64,000 nucleotides of DNA from Mycolicibacterium duvalii (GTDB lineage Bacteria > Actinomycetota > Actinomycetes > Mycobacteriales > Mycobacteriaceae), in contig NZ_AP022563.1 in NCBI RefSeq assembly GCF_010726645.1, forward strand, positions 1,612,001 to 1,676,000, in the 5' to 3' direction. A program made the translations under genes and the position numbers. The notes beneath the pieces were generated by a model. It worked only from the letters and a program-made list of their open reading frames with translations. It ran no database searches and was not told the origin of the DNA. Below are positions 33,106 to 41,600 of the stretch, one piece after another; position 1 is the first letter of the stretch, and every line of letters starts with the position of its first letter.

Positions 33106-34155
33106 ATGGGACTGCAAGAACTCTGGTTCCTGCTCATCGCCGCGCTCTTCCTCGGCTTCCTGATCCTGGAGGGATTCGATTTCGGCGTCGGCATGCTGAT
33201 GGTGCCGTTCGGGGCGGTGGCCGACGGGGACAAGGACCTCAGCGAGCGGCATCGGCGTGCGGCGCTGAACACGATCGGGCCTGTCTGGGACGCCAACGAG
33301 GTCTGGCTGATCACCGCCGGCGCAGCGATGTTCGCGGCCTTTCCGGTCTGGTACGCGACCGTGTTCTCGGCTCTGTACCTGCCGCTGTTGGCGATTCTGT
33401 TCGGCATGATCGTGCGCATCGTCGGCATCGAGTGGCGGGGCAAGGTCGACGACCCCCGATGGCGGGACTGGGCCGACGTCGGCATCGCGGTCGGTTCCTG
33501 GCTGCCGGCCGTCCTGTGGGGGGTGGCGTTCGCGGTGCTGGTGCAGGGGCTGCCCATCGACGCCGACGGGCGCGTGCACGCGTCGCTGTCCGACCTCGTC
33601 AACGGCTACACCCTGCTCGGCGGACTGGCTACCGCCTCGTTGTTCGCCTTCTACGGAGCGACGTTCGTCGCGTTGAAGACGGCGGGAGCGGTGCGCGCGG
33701 ACGCATTCCGGTTCGCCCGGGTGCTGTCGTTGCCGGTGATCGCGCTCGCCGGTGGCTTCGGCTTGTGGACGCAGATGGCGCACGGAAAGAACTGGACCTG
33801 GGCGGTGTTGGCCGTCGCGGTGCTGGCGCTGTTGACCGCGGTGGCGTTAATGTGGCGCCGCGGCCGCGAAGGCGTCGCGTTCGCCGCGATGGTCGTCGTG
33901 GTGGCCGCGGTGACTGTGCTGATCTTCGGTTCGCTGTACCCGTACCTGCTGCCGTCGACGCTGAACCCGGAGTGGGGCGTGTCGATCTACAACGGTTCGT
34001 CGACGCCGTACACCCTCAAGATCATGAGCTGGGCGTCGCTGACCCTGTTGCCGCTGGTGATGGGTTACCAAGCATGGACCTACTGGGTCTTCCGCAAGCG
34101 CATCACCGCCGACTCCATCCCCGCCTCGGTCGGATTGTCCAGGCGATCCTCCTGA
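33106..34155 (+). CDS. cydB: Cytochrome bd oxidase subunit II
   Basis: Structural partner of CydA, 349 residues with eight or nine helices. Motifs: 'LEGFDFGVGMLMVPFG', 'RRAALNTIGPVWDANEVWLITAGAAMFAAFPVWYAT' (cited in part) and 'EWGVSIYNGSSTPYTLKIMSW' near the C-terminus. GAGAGGACG precedes the ATG. The stop TGA is overlapped by the CTG proposed as the cydD start. Confidence 0.96.
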   Translation: MGLQELWFLLIAALFLGFLILEGFDFGVGMLMVPFGAVADGDKDLSERHRRAALNTIGPVWDANEVWLITAGAAMFAAFPVWYATVFSALYLPLLAILFGMIVRIVGIEWRGKVDDPRWRDWADVGIAVGSWLPAVLWGVAFAVLVQGLPIDADGRVHASLSDLVNGYTLLGGLATASLFAFYGATFVALKTAGAVRADAFRFARVLSLPVIALAGGFGLWTQMAHGKNWTWAVLAVAVLALLTAVALMWRRGREGVAFAAMVVVVAAVTVLIFGSLYPYLLPSTLNPEWGVSIYNGSSTPYTLKIMSWASLTLLPLVMGYQAWTYWVFRKRITADSIPASVGLSRRSS

Positions 34156-35771
34156 CTGGTTCCTCGCGCGCACCGATCGACCCGCGGTTGTGGCGGGTCT
34201 CATCGGCGATGCGCCGATTCCTGGCTGCCACCACCGGTTGCGGACTGCTCATCGCGGGCGCCACGATCGCCTCGGCGGTGGTGCTGGCCGGCATCGTCGC
34301 CCGCGTCATCAGCGACCCGGCGGCCCGGTCGTGGCACGCGCTGGGGCCGTCGATCCTCGTTCTGCTGGCGCTGTGGGCCGTTCGTACGGTCGCCCAGTGG
34401 CTGCAGGGTCGGCTCTCCCAGCGCGGCGCCAGCGCGGTGATAGCCGACCTCGCCGACCGCGTGCTCAGCACCGCGGCGGCGCTGCCGCCCCGCGACCTCG
34501 CCCGCCGTCGCGACGACGCCGCCGTGCTGGTCACCCGCGGACTGGACGGCCTTCGGGTGTACTTCACCACCTACCTGCCGGCGCTGTTTCTGGCTGCCGT
34601 CCTGACTCCGGCCACCGCGGCGGTGATCGCGGTGGTCGACCTGCAGGCCGCCGCGATCGTGCTGGTCGCGCTGCCGTTGATCCCGGTCTTCATGGTGCTC
34701 ATCGGGCTGGCCACCGAAGACCGATCCGCGGCCGCGCTGGCGGCGATGACGACCTTGCAGGCGCGCCTTCTCGATCTGGTCGCCGGCCTCCCGACCCTGC
34801 GCGCCCTCGGCCGGGCCGAAGGCTCGGCTACCCAGATCGCCGATCTCGGTGCCGCACATCGCCGCTCGGCGATGGCGACGATGCGGATCGCGTTCCTGTC
34901 GGCGCTGGTGCTGGAGTTGCTGGCGACGCTGGGCGTAGCGTTGGTCGCGGTCAGTGTGGGGATGCGTCTGGTGTACGGCCACCTACCGTTGCAGACCGCC
35001 CTGACCGCGCTGCTGCTCGCCCCTGAAGTGTTCTGGCCGTTGCGTCGGGTCGGCGCCGCGTTCCACTCCGCGCAGGACGGCAAGACCGCCGTGCAGGCCG
35101 CGTTCTCGTTCCTCGACACCACACCTGTCGTCTCGTCGGGCACAACGGTGCTGCACGGTGCCACTCGCACCGTGCAGATCGACGTCCCCGAGGTGCTGGC
35201 GCAGCCGGGCCGGGTGACCGTCCTGACCGGCCCCAACGGTGTCGGCAAGTCCACCCTGATGCAGGCCGTCCTCGGACTGAACCCACCGCCGGCGGGGCGG
35301 ATTCGGGTCAACGGAATCGACGTGGCCGAACTCGACTTGCCCCGCTGGTGGTCCGAGGTGGGGTGGCTGGCGCACCGGCCGGTCCTGATCCCCGGGACGA
35401 TCCGGGAGAACCTCGAGTTGTTCGGCCCACTTGGCGACATGCACAGCGCCTGCGCGGCAGCGTGTTTCGACGAGGTCCTGGCCACGATGCCGGCGGGGAT
35501 GGACACCCTCGTCGGGCGCGGTGGTGTGGGGTTGTCGCTCGGCGAGCGGCAGCGGTTGGGTCTGGCCCGGGTGCTCGGTTCGCCCGCAAGGGTGCTGCTG
35601 TTCGACGAGCCCACCGCGCACCTCGACGGGCCGACCGAGGCCCGTGTGCTGCGCGCGATCGCCGACCGGGCGGCCGGCGGTGCGACCGTGCTCGTGGTGG
35701 GGCACCGCGATCCGGTGCTGGCCATCGCCGACACCGTCGTCGACGTGAGGGGTGTCGGTGTCGCGCACTGA
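34152..35771 (+). CDS. cydD: Thiol reductant/haem ABC exporter subunit CydD
   Basis: One half of the CydDC transporter needed for cytochrome bd assembly (exports thiols; haem binding has been reported in E. coli). Six helices cover residues 20-330. The ATPase part has Walker A GPNGVGKST, signature LSLGERQRLGLARVL and Walker B 'VLLFDEPTAHLD'. The start is a problem: no ATG/GTG/TTG precedes the conserved 'APIDPRLWR'. I propose the CTG at 34152, which overlaps the cydB TGA as CTGA with AGGCGA 8 bases ahead. Alternatives are TTG 34188 and ATG 34209, which would cut the conserved N-terminus. Confidence 0.93.
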   Translation: MTGSSRAPIDPRLWRVSSAMRRFLAATTGCGLLIAGATIASAVVLAGIVARVISDPAARSWHALGPSILVLLALWAVRTVAQWLQGRLSQRGASAVIADLADRVLSTAAALPPRDLARRRDDAAVLVTRGLDGLRVYFTTYLPALFLAAVLTPATAAVIAVVDLQAAAIVLVALPLIPVFMVLIGLATEDRSAAALAAMTTLQARLLDLVAGLPTLRALGRAEGSATQIADLGAAHRRSAMATMRIAFLSALVLELLATLGVALVAVSVGMRLVYGHLPLQTALTALLLAPEVFWPLRRVGAAFHSAQDGKTAVQAAFSFLDTTPVVSSGTTVLHGATRTVQIDVPEVLAQPGRVTVLTGPNGVGKSTLMQAVLGLNPPPAGRIRVNGIDVAELDLPRWWSEVGWLAHRPVLIPGTIRENLELFGPLGDMHSACAAACFDEVLATMPAGMDTLVGRGGVGLSLGERQRLGLARVLGSPARVLLFDEPTAHLDGPTEARVLRAIADRAAGGATVLVVGHRDPVLAIADTVVDVRGVGVAH

Positions 35772-37239
35772 TCCTCTTCTGCTGGCCTGGCCGCTGTTGC
35801 GGCCGCGTGCGACCCGGGTGGCACTCGCGATCACCTTCGGGGTGCTGTCGCTGGGCAGCGCCCTCGCGCTGGCCGCGGTGTCGGCGTGGCTGATCACCCG
35901 GGCCTGGCAGATGCCGCCGGTGCTGGATCTGACGGTCGCCGTGGTCGCCGTGCGCGCACTGGGGATTTCCCGGGGGCTTCTCGGGTACTGCGAGAGGCTC
36001 GCGTCACATGACACCGCGTTGCGTGCCGCGGGCTCGGCGCGTGCGCAACTTTTCGGGCGCCTGGCCACCGGACCGGCCGAGGTCGTGTTACGCCGGCACA
36101 GCGGCGATTTGGCGGCTCGGGCCGGCGCCGGTGTCGACGAACTCTCCGACGTGCTGGTGCGGGCCGTGGTGCCCATCGGGGTGGCCGCCGTTCTCGGAAC
36201 GCTGGCTGTCGCGGTGATTGCACTCATCTCCCCCGCGGCAGCCGTCGTGCTGGCTCTGTGCCTCGTGCTGGCCGGCGTCGTGGCGCCGGCGGTCGCGGCA
36301 CGCGCCGCGGCATCAGCTGAACAGGTTGCTGCAGCACATCATTCACAACGCGACACCGCTGCGATGCTTGCTCTGGACCACGCCCCCGAGCTGCGGGTCA
36401 GCGGGCGGCTGGCCGACGTCATCGCCGAAGCCGGCGCGCAACAACGGCGCTGGGGACAGGCGATGGACCGCGCCGCCGCGCCCGCCGCGTGGGCCGCCGC
36501 GGCGCCCACCGCGGCGATCGGGATCAGCGTGCTCGGCGCGCTGGTCGCCGGGATCGCGCTGGCCGGTACGGTGGCGCCCACCACCGTCGCCATTCTGATG
36601 TTGTTGCCGCTGTCGGCGTTCGAGGCCACCGCCGCGCTTCCGGGCGCCGCGGTGGCGCTGACCCGGGCCCGCATCGCCGGCCGGCGCCTGCTGGCGCTCC
36701 TGGAGCCCGGCGGCGCCGAAGACCGCCTCCGGCCCGTGGTGGCGCCGCTGCGGCTACGACCCGGTGAGCGCGTTGCCGTCGTCGGCCCCAGCGGGTGCGG
36801 CAAGACGACGCTGCTCATGCAGACCGAGGGGACATTCTTCGCGGAGGACGCCCACCTGTTCTCCACCACGGTCCGGGACAACCTGCTGGTCGCCCGCGGC
36901 GACGCCACCGACGCCGAGGGGCGCGACGCGCTGACCCGGGTAGGACTGGGCCGTTGGCTCGATGAGCTACCCGACGGGTTGTCGACCGTGCTGGTCGGCG
37001 GCGCGGCGGCGGTCTCGGCGGGGCAGCGCCGACGGCTGCTGCTCGCGCGGGCCCTGATCTCGCGAGCGGCCACGGTTCTGCTCGACGAACCCACCGAACA
37101 CCTCGACGCGTCCGATGCCGATCGGATCCTGACCGACCTGCTCACTCCGGGCGGGCTGTTCGGCGCCGACCGCACCGTCGTGGTCGCCACTCATCATCTG
37201 CCCGAGAACCTGCCCGTGCGAGTAATCTCGCCGGTATGA
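35758..37239 (+). CDS. cydC: ABC exporter subunit CydC with a shortened nucleotide-binding domain
   Basis: The other half of CydDC, 493 residues. Residues 10-300 hold six helices ('LRPRATRVALAITFGVLSLGSALALAAVSAWLITRA' start). The ATPase has Walker A GPSGCGKTT (343-351), signature VSAGQRRRLLLARAL, Walker B 'VLLDEPTEHLD' and 'ATHH'. Between Walker A Lys349 and the Q-loop position 'FAEDAHLF' (E363) there are only 14 residues, whereas ABC ATPases usually have about 40, so roughly 27 residues of the beta-subdomain are absent without a frameshift. The GTG at 35758 follows GAGGGG; a GTG two codons earlier is possible. It overlaps cydD by 14 bases and the next gene by 4. Confidence 0.93.
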   Translation: MSRTDPLLLAWPLLRPRATRVALAITFGVLSLGSALALAAVSAWLITRAWQMPPVLDLTVAVVAVRALGISRGLLGYCERLASHDTALRAAGSARAQLFGRLATGPAEVVLRRHSGDLAARAGAGVDELSDVLVRAVVPIGVAAVLGTLAVAVIALISPAAAVVLALCLVLAGVVAPAVAARAAASAEQVAAAHHSQRDTAAMLALDHAPELRVSGRLADVIAEAGAQQRRWGQAMDRAAAPAAWAAAAPTAAIGISVLGALVAGIALAGTVAPTTVAILMLLPLSAFEATAALPGAAVALTRARIAGRRLLALLEPGGAEDRLRPVVAPLRLRPGERVAVVGPSGCGKTTLLMQTEGTFFAEDAHLFSTTVRDNLLVARGDATDAEGRDALTRVGLGRWLDELPDGLSTVLVGGAAAVSAGQRRRLLLARALISRAATVLLDEPTEHLDASDADRILTDLLTPGGLFGADRTVVVATHHLPENLPVRVISPV

Positions 37240-37739
37240 GCGAACCCCCGTCACCGCCGCCGCCACCGCAGTACGGCCCGATGCCGGGAGGTTATCCGCC
37301 ACCGCCGATGCCCTACGGCGGCTACCCGCCGCAGATGCCGTATGGCGGCTCGCCGCAGGGACCCAAGAACGGGCTGGGCATCGCGGCGCTGGTGTTGGCG
37401 ATCGTCGGGGTGGTGCTGTGCTGGACGGTTGCGGGCGGCGTAATCCTGGGTCTGTGCGCCGTCATCATCGGTTTCGTCGCGCGGGGCCGGGTCAAACGGG
37501 GCGAAGCCACCAACGGCGGCGTGGCGATCGCGGGCATCGCACTGGGGGTCGTGGCGGTCGTTGCGGCGCTGGTGTTCATCCCGATCTACGTCGGACTCTT
37601 CGATCAGGTGGGCGGCACCGACTACATCGACTGCCTCAGCGACGCCGGGTCCGACCCGGACGCCGCGCAGCGCTGCGCGGACGAGTTCACTCAGCGCGTC
37701 GAGGACCGGTTCTCCGTCACGGTGACGCCGACCCCGTAG
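37236..37739 (+). CDS. DUF4190-type membrane protein with Pro/Gly/Tyr-rich N-terminus
   Basis: A 167-residue protein. Residues 1-45 are Pro/Gly/Tyr/Met repeats ('GGYPPPPMPYGGYPPQMPYGG'-like, cited in part). Then come two membrane helices ('LGIAALVLAIVGVVLCWTVAGGVILGL' and 'VAIAGIALGVVAVVAALVFIPIYVGLF') in DUF4190 arrangement, with the basic loop 'RGRVKRGEATNGG' between. A short external domain has two cysteines ('IDCLSDAG' and 'QRCADEF'). The ATG overlaps the cydC stop, so it may be co-translated with the cyd operon. Function unknown. It overlaps tesB by 23 bases at the 3' end. Confidence 0.82.
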   Translation: MSEPPSPPPPPQYGPMPGGYPPPPMPYGGYPPQMPYGGSPQGPKNGLGIAALVLAIVGVVLCWTVAGGVILGLCAVIIGFVARGRVKRGEATNGGVAIAGIALGVVAVVAALVFIPIYVGLFDQVGGTDYIDCLSDAGSDPDAAQRCADEFTQRVEDRFSVTVTPTP

Positions 37740-38616
37740 TCCGCGCCGGGAAGTACTTGACGATCCCCTCCTGCACGACGGTGGCCAGCAACTGTCCCGT
37801 CGAGTCGAAGAAGTGCCCGGTGCCCAGTCCGCGGGATTCGGCGGCCACCGGCGAGGTCGTTGAATAGAGCAACCATTCGTCGAACCGCACGGGGCGGTGG
37901 AACCACACCGAATGGTTGGCGGTGACCGCGAAGATCCGGTCATGACCCCAGGACAGCCCGTGGGTGGTGATGATCGAGTCGAGGACCGTGGTGTCGGACG
38001 AATACACCAGCGCCGCGGCGTGCAACACCGGATCGTCGGGCATGGCGCCGCGGGCTTTCATCCACACCCGGTTGTGGTCCAGACTCGCGCCCTTGTCCCG
38101 CATGATCCATGCCGGGTCGTTCGTGTAGCGCCATTCGATGGGGCGCAGCGCGTTGGCGAAGTGCGGCACGACTTTCTCGTAGCCGGCCAGCAGGTCGTCG
38201 ATCTGCGGCAACGTCGCCGGGTCGGCGGCCGGCGGTGCCACGACGCCGTGTTCCAGCCCGCGTCCGCCGGCCAGGTAGGACACCATCGCGGTGGTCAGCA
38301 GCTGACCGTTCTGCATGATGTCGACCCGCCGATTGGCGAAGCGGCGTTCGTCGCGCAGCCGCACCACGTGGAATTCCAGGTCGAGCTGCGGATCCCCGCC
38401 GGCGATGAAGTGCACCGACAGCGCGCTGGGAGGAACCGGGTGACGCAGGCTGCGGCTGGCCGCGACGAACGCCTGGGCCATCATCTGGCCGCCGAAGGTG
38501 CGGACCGGATTCTTGCTCGGGTGCGCGCCCAGGTAGGTGTCGTCGTCGCGTTGGACCAGATCCAGGACCGCCAGCAGTTCGTCGAAGTCAGGATGGGCTG
38601 ATTCGGCCTCCGACAC
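37717..38616 (-). CDS. tesB: Acyl-CoA thioesterase II
   Basis: Hydrolyses medium/long acyl-CoA to free acid and CoA. 299 residues with two hotdog domains: N-terminal 'RTFGGQMMAQAFVAASRSL' and 'VHFIAGGDPQLDLEFHVVRLRDERRFANRRVDIMQNG' (cited in part), C-terminal 'DPVLHAAALVYSSDTTVLDSI' with the conserved catalytic Asp and 'RPVRFDEWLLYSTTSPVAAESRGLGTGHFF'. It corresponds to TesB1 beside pyk in M. tuberculosis. The GTG at 38616 is chosen because AGGAGG lies six bases ahead; TTG and GTG codons 3-6 bases nearer are too close. Confidence 0.94.
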   Translation of the reverse strand: MSEAESAHPDFDELLAVLDLVQRDDDTYLGAHPSKNPVRTFGGQMMAQAFVAASRSLRHPVPPSALSVHFIAGGDPQLDLEFHVVRLRDERRFANRRVDIMQNGQLLTTAMVSYLAGGRGLEHGVVAPPAADPATLPQIDDLLAGYEKVVPHFANALRPIEWRYTNDPAWIMRDKGASLDHNRVWMKARGAMPDDPVLHAAALVYSSDTTVLDSIITTHGLSWGHDRIFAVTANHSVWFHRPVRFDEWLLYSTTSPVAAESRGLGTGHFFDSTGQLLATVVQEGIVKYFPARTTGSASP

Positions 38617-38645
38617 CACCAACCTCCTCAGCGCGACCCCGGCCG

Positions 38646-40064
38646 CTAGACGTCATCCTCTCCGATTCGGTGTACGTGAATCAGATTGGTGGAGCCTACT
38701 GTGCCCGGCGGGGCACCCGCGACGATGACCACCAGGTCGCCCCGCTTGTAGCGGCCCATCTCCAGCATCGACTTGTCGACCTGGCGGATCATGCCGTCGG
38801 TGGTGTCGATGTGCGACACGATGAACGTCTCGGTGCCCCAGGTCAGCGCCAGCTGGCTGCGGATCTCCGGCAGGGCGGTGAACGCCAGCACCGGCAGCGG
38901 TGTGTGCAGGCGGGCCAGTCGGCGGACCGTGTCGCCGGACTGGGTGAACGCCACCAGAGCCTTGGCGTCGAGCCGCTCACCGATGTCGCGGGCCGCGTAG
39001 GAGATGACGCCGCGCTTGGTGCGCGGCACGTGGGTCAACGGCGGGGCCGCCACCGAGTTGTCTTCGACCGCCGAGATGATGCGCGCCATCGTCTTGACGG
39101 TTTCGAACGGATACTTGCCCACCGAGGTCTCTCCCGAGAGCATGACCGCGTCCGCACCGTCGAGCACGGCGTTGGCGACATCGGAGGCTTCGGCGCGGGT
39201 AGGCCGCGAGTTCTCGATCATCGACTCCAGCATCTGGGTGGCGACGATCACCGGTTTGGCGTTCTCCCTTGCCATTTGGATGGCTCGCTTCTGCACCAGC
39301 GGCACCTCTTCGAGAGGCAGCTCCACGCCCAGGTCACCGCGCGCGACCATGATCGCGTCGAAGGCCAACACGATGGCTTCCAGGTTGTCGATGGCCTCGG
39401 GCTTCTCCAGTTTGGCGATCACCGGCACCCGGCGGCCGACCCGGTCCATCACTTCGTGGACCAGTTCGACATCGGCGGGCGAACGCACGAACGACAGCGC
39501 CACCAGATCGACGCCGAGGCGCACCGCGAACTCGAGGTCGTCGATGTCCTTCTCCGACAGCGCCGGCGCCGAGACGTTCATGCCGGGCAGCGACATGCCC
39601 TTGTTGTTGCTGACCTTGCCGCCCTCGGTGACGGTGCAGACCACGTCGTTGCCGTCGATGTGCTCGACGACCAGGCTGATGTTGCCGTCGTCGACCAGGA
39701 CCCGGTCACCGGGACGGGCGTCCTCGACCAATCTCTTGTAGGTCGTCGACACCCGATCGTGAGTACCGTCACAGTCCTCGACGGTGATGCGCACCGTCTC
39801 GTCGTTCGCCCAGTGGGTGGACCCGTCGGCGAACCGGCCCAGCCGGATCTTGGGTCCCTGCAGATCAGCCAGGATTCCGACGGCGTGGCCCGTGGCGTCC
39901 GAGGCGGCCCGCACCCTCTTGTAATTGGCTTCGTGATCGGAATAATCGCCGTGGCTGAAGTTGAGCCGGGCCACGTCCATCCCCGACTCCACGAGTTTGC
40001 GGACGGCCTCCTCGGAGGCCGTCGCGGGTCCAAGCGTACAGACGATCTTTCCGCGTCTAGTCAC
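38646..40064 (-). CDS. pyk: Pyruvate kinase
   Basis: Converts phosphoenolpyruvate and ADP to pyruvate and ATP, the last step of glycolysis. 472 residues with full A, B and C domains: 'RGKIVCTLGPA', 'MDVARLNFSHGDY', 'LQGPKIRLGRF', 'SFVRSPADV', catalytic Lys in 'VIAKLEKPEAI', metal site 'IMVARGDLGVELPLEEVP', and 'MLSGETSVGKYPFETVKTM'. The start is GTG, with TATGCT (minus strand, 40073-40078) eight bases ahead, so it may be leaderless. It is 28 bases downstream of the gltD stop, on the same strand. Confidence 0.97.
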   Translation of the reverse strand: MTRRGKIVCTLGPATASEEAVRKLVESGMDVARLNFSHGDYSDHEANYKRVRAASDATGHAVGILADLQGPKIRLGRFADGSTHWANDETVRITVEDCDGTHDRVSTTYKRLVEDARPGDRVLVDDGNISLVVEHIDGNDVVCTVTEGGKVSNNKGMSLPGMNVSAPALSEKDIDDLEFAVRLGVDLVALSFVRSPADVELVHEVMDRVGRRVPVIAKLEKPEAIDNLEAIVLAFDAIMVARGDLGVELPLEEVPLVQKRAIQMARENAKPVIVATQMLESMIENSRPTRAEASDVANAVLDGADAVMLSGETSVGKYPFETVKTMARIISAVEDNSVAAPPLTHVPRTKRGVISYAARDIGERLDAKALVAFTQSGDTVRRLARLHTPLPVLAFTALPEIRSQLALTWGTETFIVSHIDTTDGMIRQVDKSMLEMGRYKRGDLVVIVAGAPPGTVGSTNLIHVHRIGEDDV

Positions 40065-40091
40065 GGCTTTTGAGCATAGTCGCGTATCGGT

Positions 40092-41600
40092 TCAGACGAC
40101 GCTCAGCGGTAGCGCACCCGGGCGGACCGGCGACGGTAGGTCGGACTCCCCCATCAAGTAGGCGTCGACGGCGTGCGCGGCGCTGCGGCCTTCGGCGATC
40201 GCCCACACGATCAGCGACGCACCGCGGTGCGCGTCGCCGCAGACGAACACCCCGGGTGCCGCGGTCTGCCAATCCTGACCGCACGGCACCGTGCCGCGCG
40301 GACCGAGCCGCACCCCGAGACCGTCGAGCAGCGGCATGTGTTCGACCCCCTCGAATCCGATGGCCAACAGGGCCAGTTCGCAAGGGATTTGCTGTGATTG
40401 ACCGACCGGGATGACGCGGCGGCCGCCGCGCTCGTCACGCTCGACGCGCACCTCGGCGATCTGCACTGCCCGGACTCGGCCGTCGTCGTCGCCGACGAAC
40501 CCCTGGACGGCCACCTCGTAGCGACGCTCACCACCCTCGGCATGGGCCGGCGACAGACGCGTGCTCACCACGATCGGCCAGGTCGGCCACGGTGAACGGG
40601 AGTCGTCTCGCCGTGGGGGCGGCTCGGGGTGGTAGTCCAGTTGGGTGACCGACCGGGCGCCCTGCCGGTGCGCAGTGCCCAGGCAGTCGGCGCCGGTGTC
40701 GCCGCCGCCGATGATGACGACGTGTTTTCCCGCGGCGCTGACCTGACTGGGTCCGTCGCCTTCGCATTCCCGGTTGGCGGGCACCAGATGCTCCATGGCC
40801 AGGTGCACGCCGTGGAGGTGACGTCCGTCCACCGCGGTGTCGCGGGCGCGCAGCGCGCCGACCGCGAGCACCACGGCGTCGTACTGCGTCCGCAGTCGTT
40901 CGACACCGATGTCGACGCCCACCTCGCAGTCGGTGACGAAACGCGTTCCCTCGGCGCGCATCTGGGCCAGGCGCTGGTCGAGGGCGGACTTCTCGAGCTT
41001 GTACTCGGGGATGCCGTAGCGCATCAGGCCGCCGATCCGGTCGTCGCGCTCGTAGACCGTCACGTCGTGCCCGGCTCGGGTCAGTTGTTGCGCCGCGGCC
41101 AGGCCCGCCGGACCCGAACCCACCACCGCCACCCGCTTGCCGGTGGCGATCGCGGCCGGCTGCGGTGCCACCAGGCCGTCCATCCACGCCTGGTCGGCGA
41201 TGGTCTGCTCGATGCGTTTGATGGTCACGCTGCCGCCCGTGTGGTCCTCGGCGATCGAGAGCACACACGCTGATTCACACGGCGCCGGGCACAACCGTCC
41301 GGTGAACTCCGGGAAGTTGTTGGTGGCGTGCAGGCGGTCGCTGGCGGCGTCCCAACGTCCGCGGCGAACCAGGTCGTTCCACTCCGGGATCAGGTTGCCC
41401 AGCGGGCAGCCCGCCGATCCGGAATGACAAAACGGGATCCCGCAGTCCATGCAGCGGCGGGCCTGCTGGGCCACCTCGCCGGCCCGCTCGTGGGCATTCT
41501 GGCGTTGGTAGACCTCCCGCCAGTCGCCGACGCGTTCCTCGACGGGCCGCTTCGGCGCGTCGCGCCTGTCGACCTCCAGGAAGCCGTACGGGTCAGCCAC
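40092..41600 (-). CDS. gltD: Glutamate synthase small subunit
   Basis: The NADPH-oxidising FAD subunit that passes electrons to GltB. 502 residues. The N-terminal domain has cysteine motifs '[20 protein letters not shown]' and '[15 protein letters not shown]' for two [4Fe-4S] clusters. The FAD motif is '[16 protein letters not shown]', the second dinucleotide motif '[14 protein letters not shown]', and the end '[23 protein letters not shown]' closes over FAD. Its start overlaps the gltB stop by 8 bases. In M. tuberculosis gltBD lie elsewhere; here they sit between pyk and two small membrane proteins. Confidence 0.96.
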   Translation of the reverse strand: MADPYGFLEVDRRDAPKRPVEERVGDWREVYQRQNAHERAGEVAQQARRCMDCGIPFCHSGSAGCPLGNLIPEWNDLVRRGRWDAASDRLHATNNFPEFTGRLCPAPCESACVLSIAEDHTGGSVTIKRIEQTIADQAWMDGLVAPQPAAIATGKRVAVVGSGPAGLAAAQQLTRAGHDVTVYERDDRIGGLMRYGIPEYKLEKSALDQRLAQMRAEGTRFVTDCEVGVDIGVERLRTQYDAVVLAVGALRARDTAVDGRHLHGVHLAMEHLVPANRECEGDGPSQVSAAGKHVVIIGGGDTGADCLGTAHRQGARSVTQLDYHPEPPPRRDDSRSPWPTWPIVVSTRLSPAHAEGGERRYEVAVQGFVGDDDGRVRAVQIAEVRVERDERGGRRVIPVGQSQQIPCELALLAIGFEGVEHMPLLDGLGVRLGPRGTVPCGQDWQTAAPGVFVCGDAHRGASLIVWAIAEGRSAAHAVDAYLMGESDLPSPVRPGALPLSVV

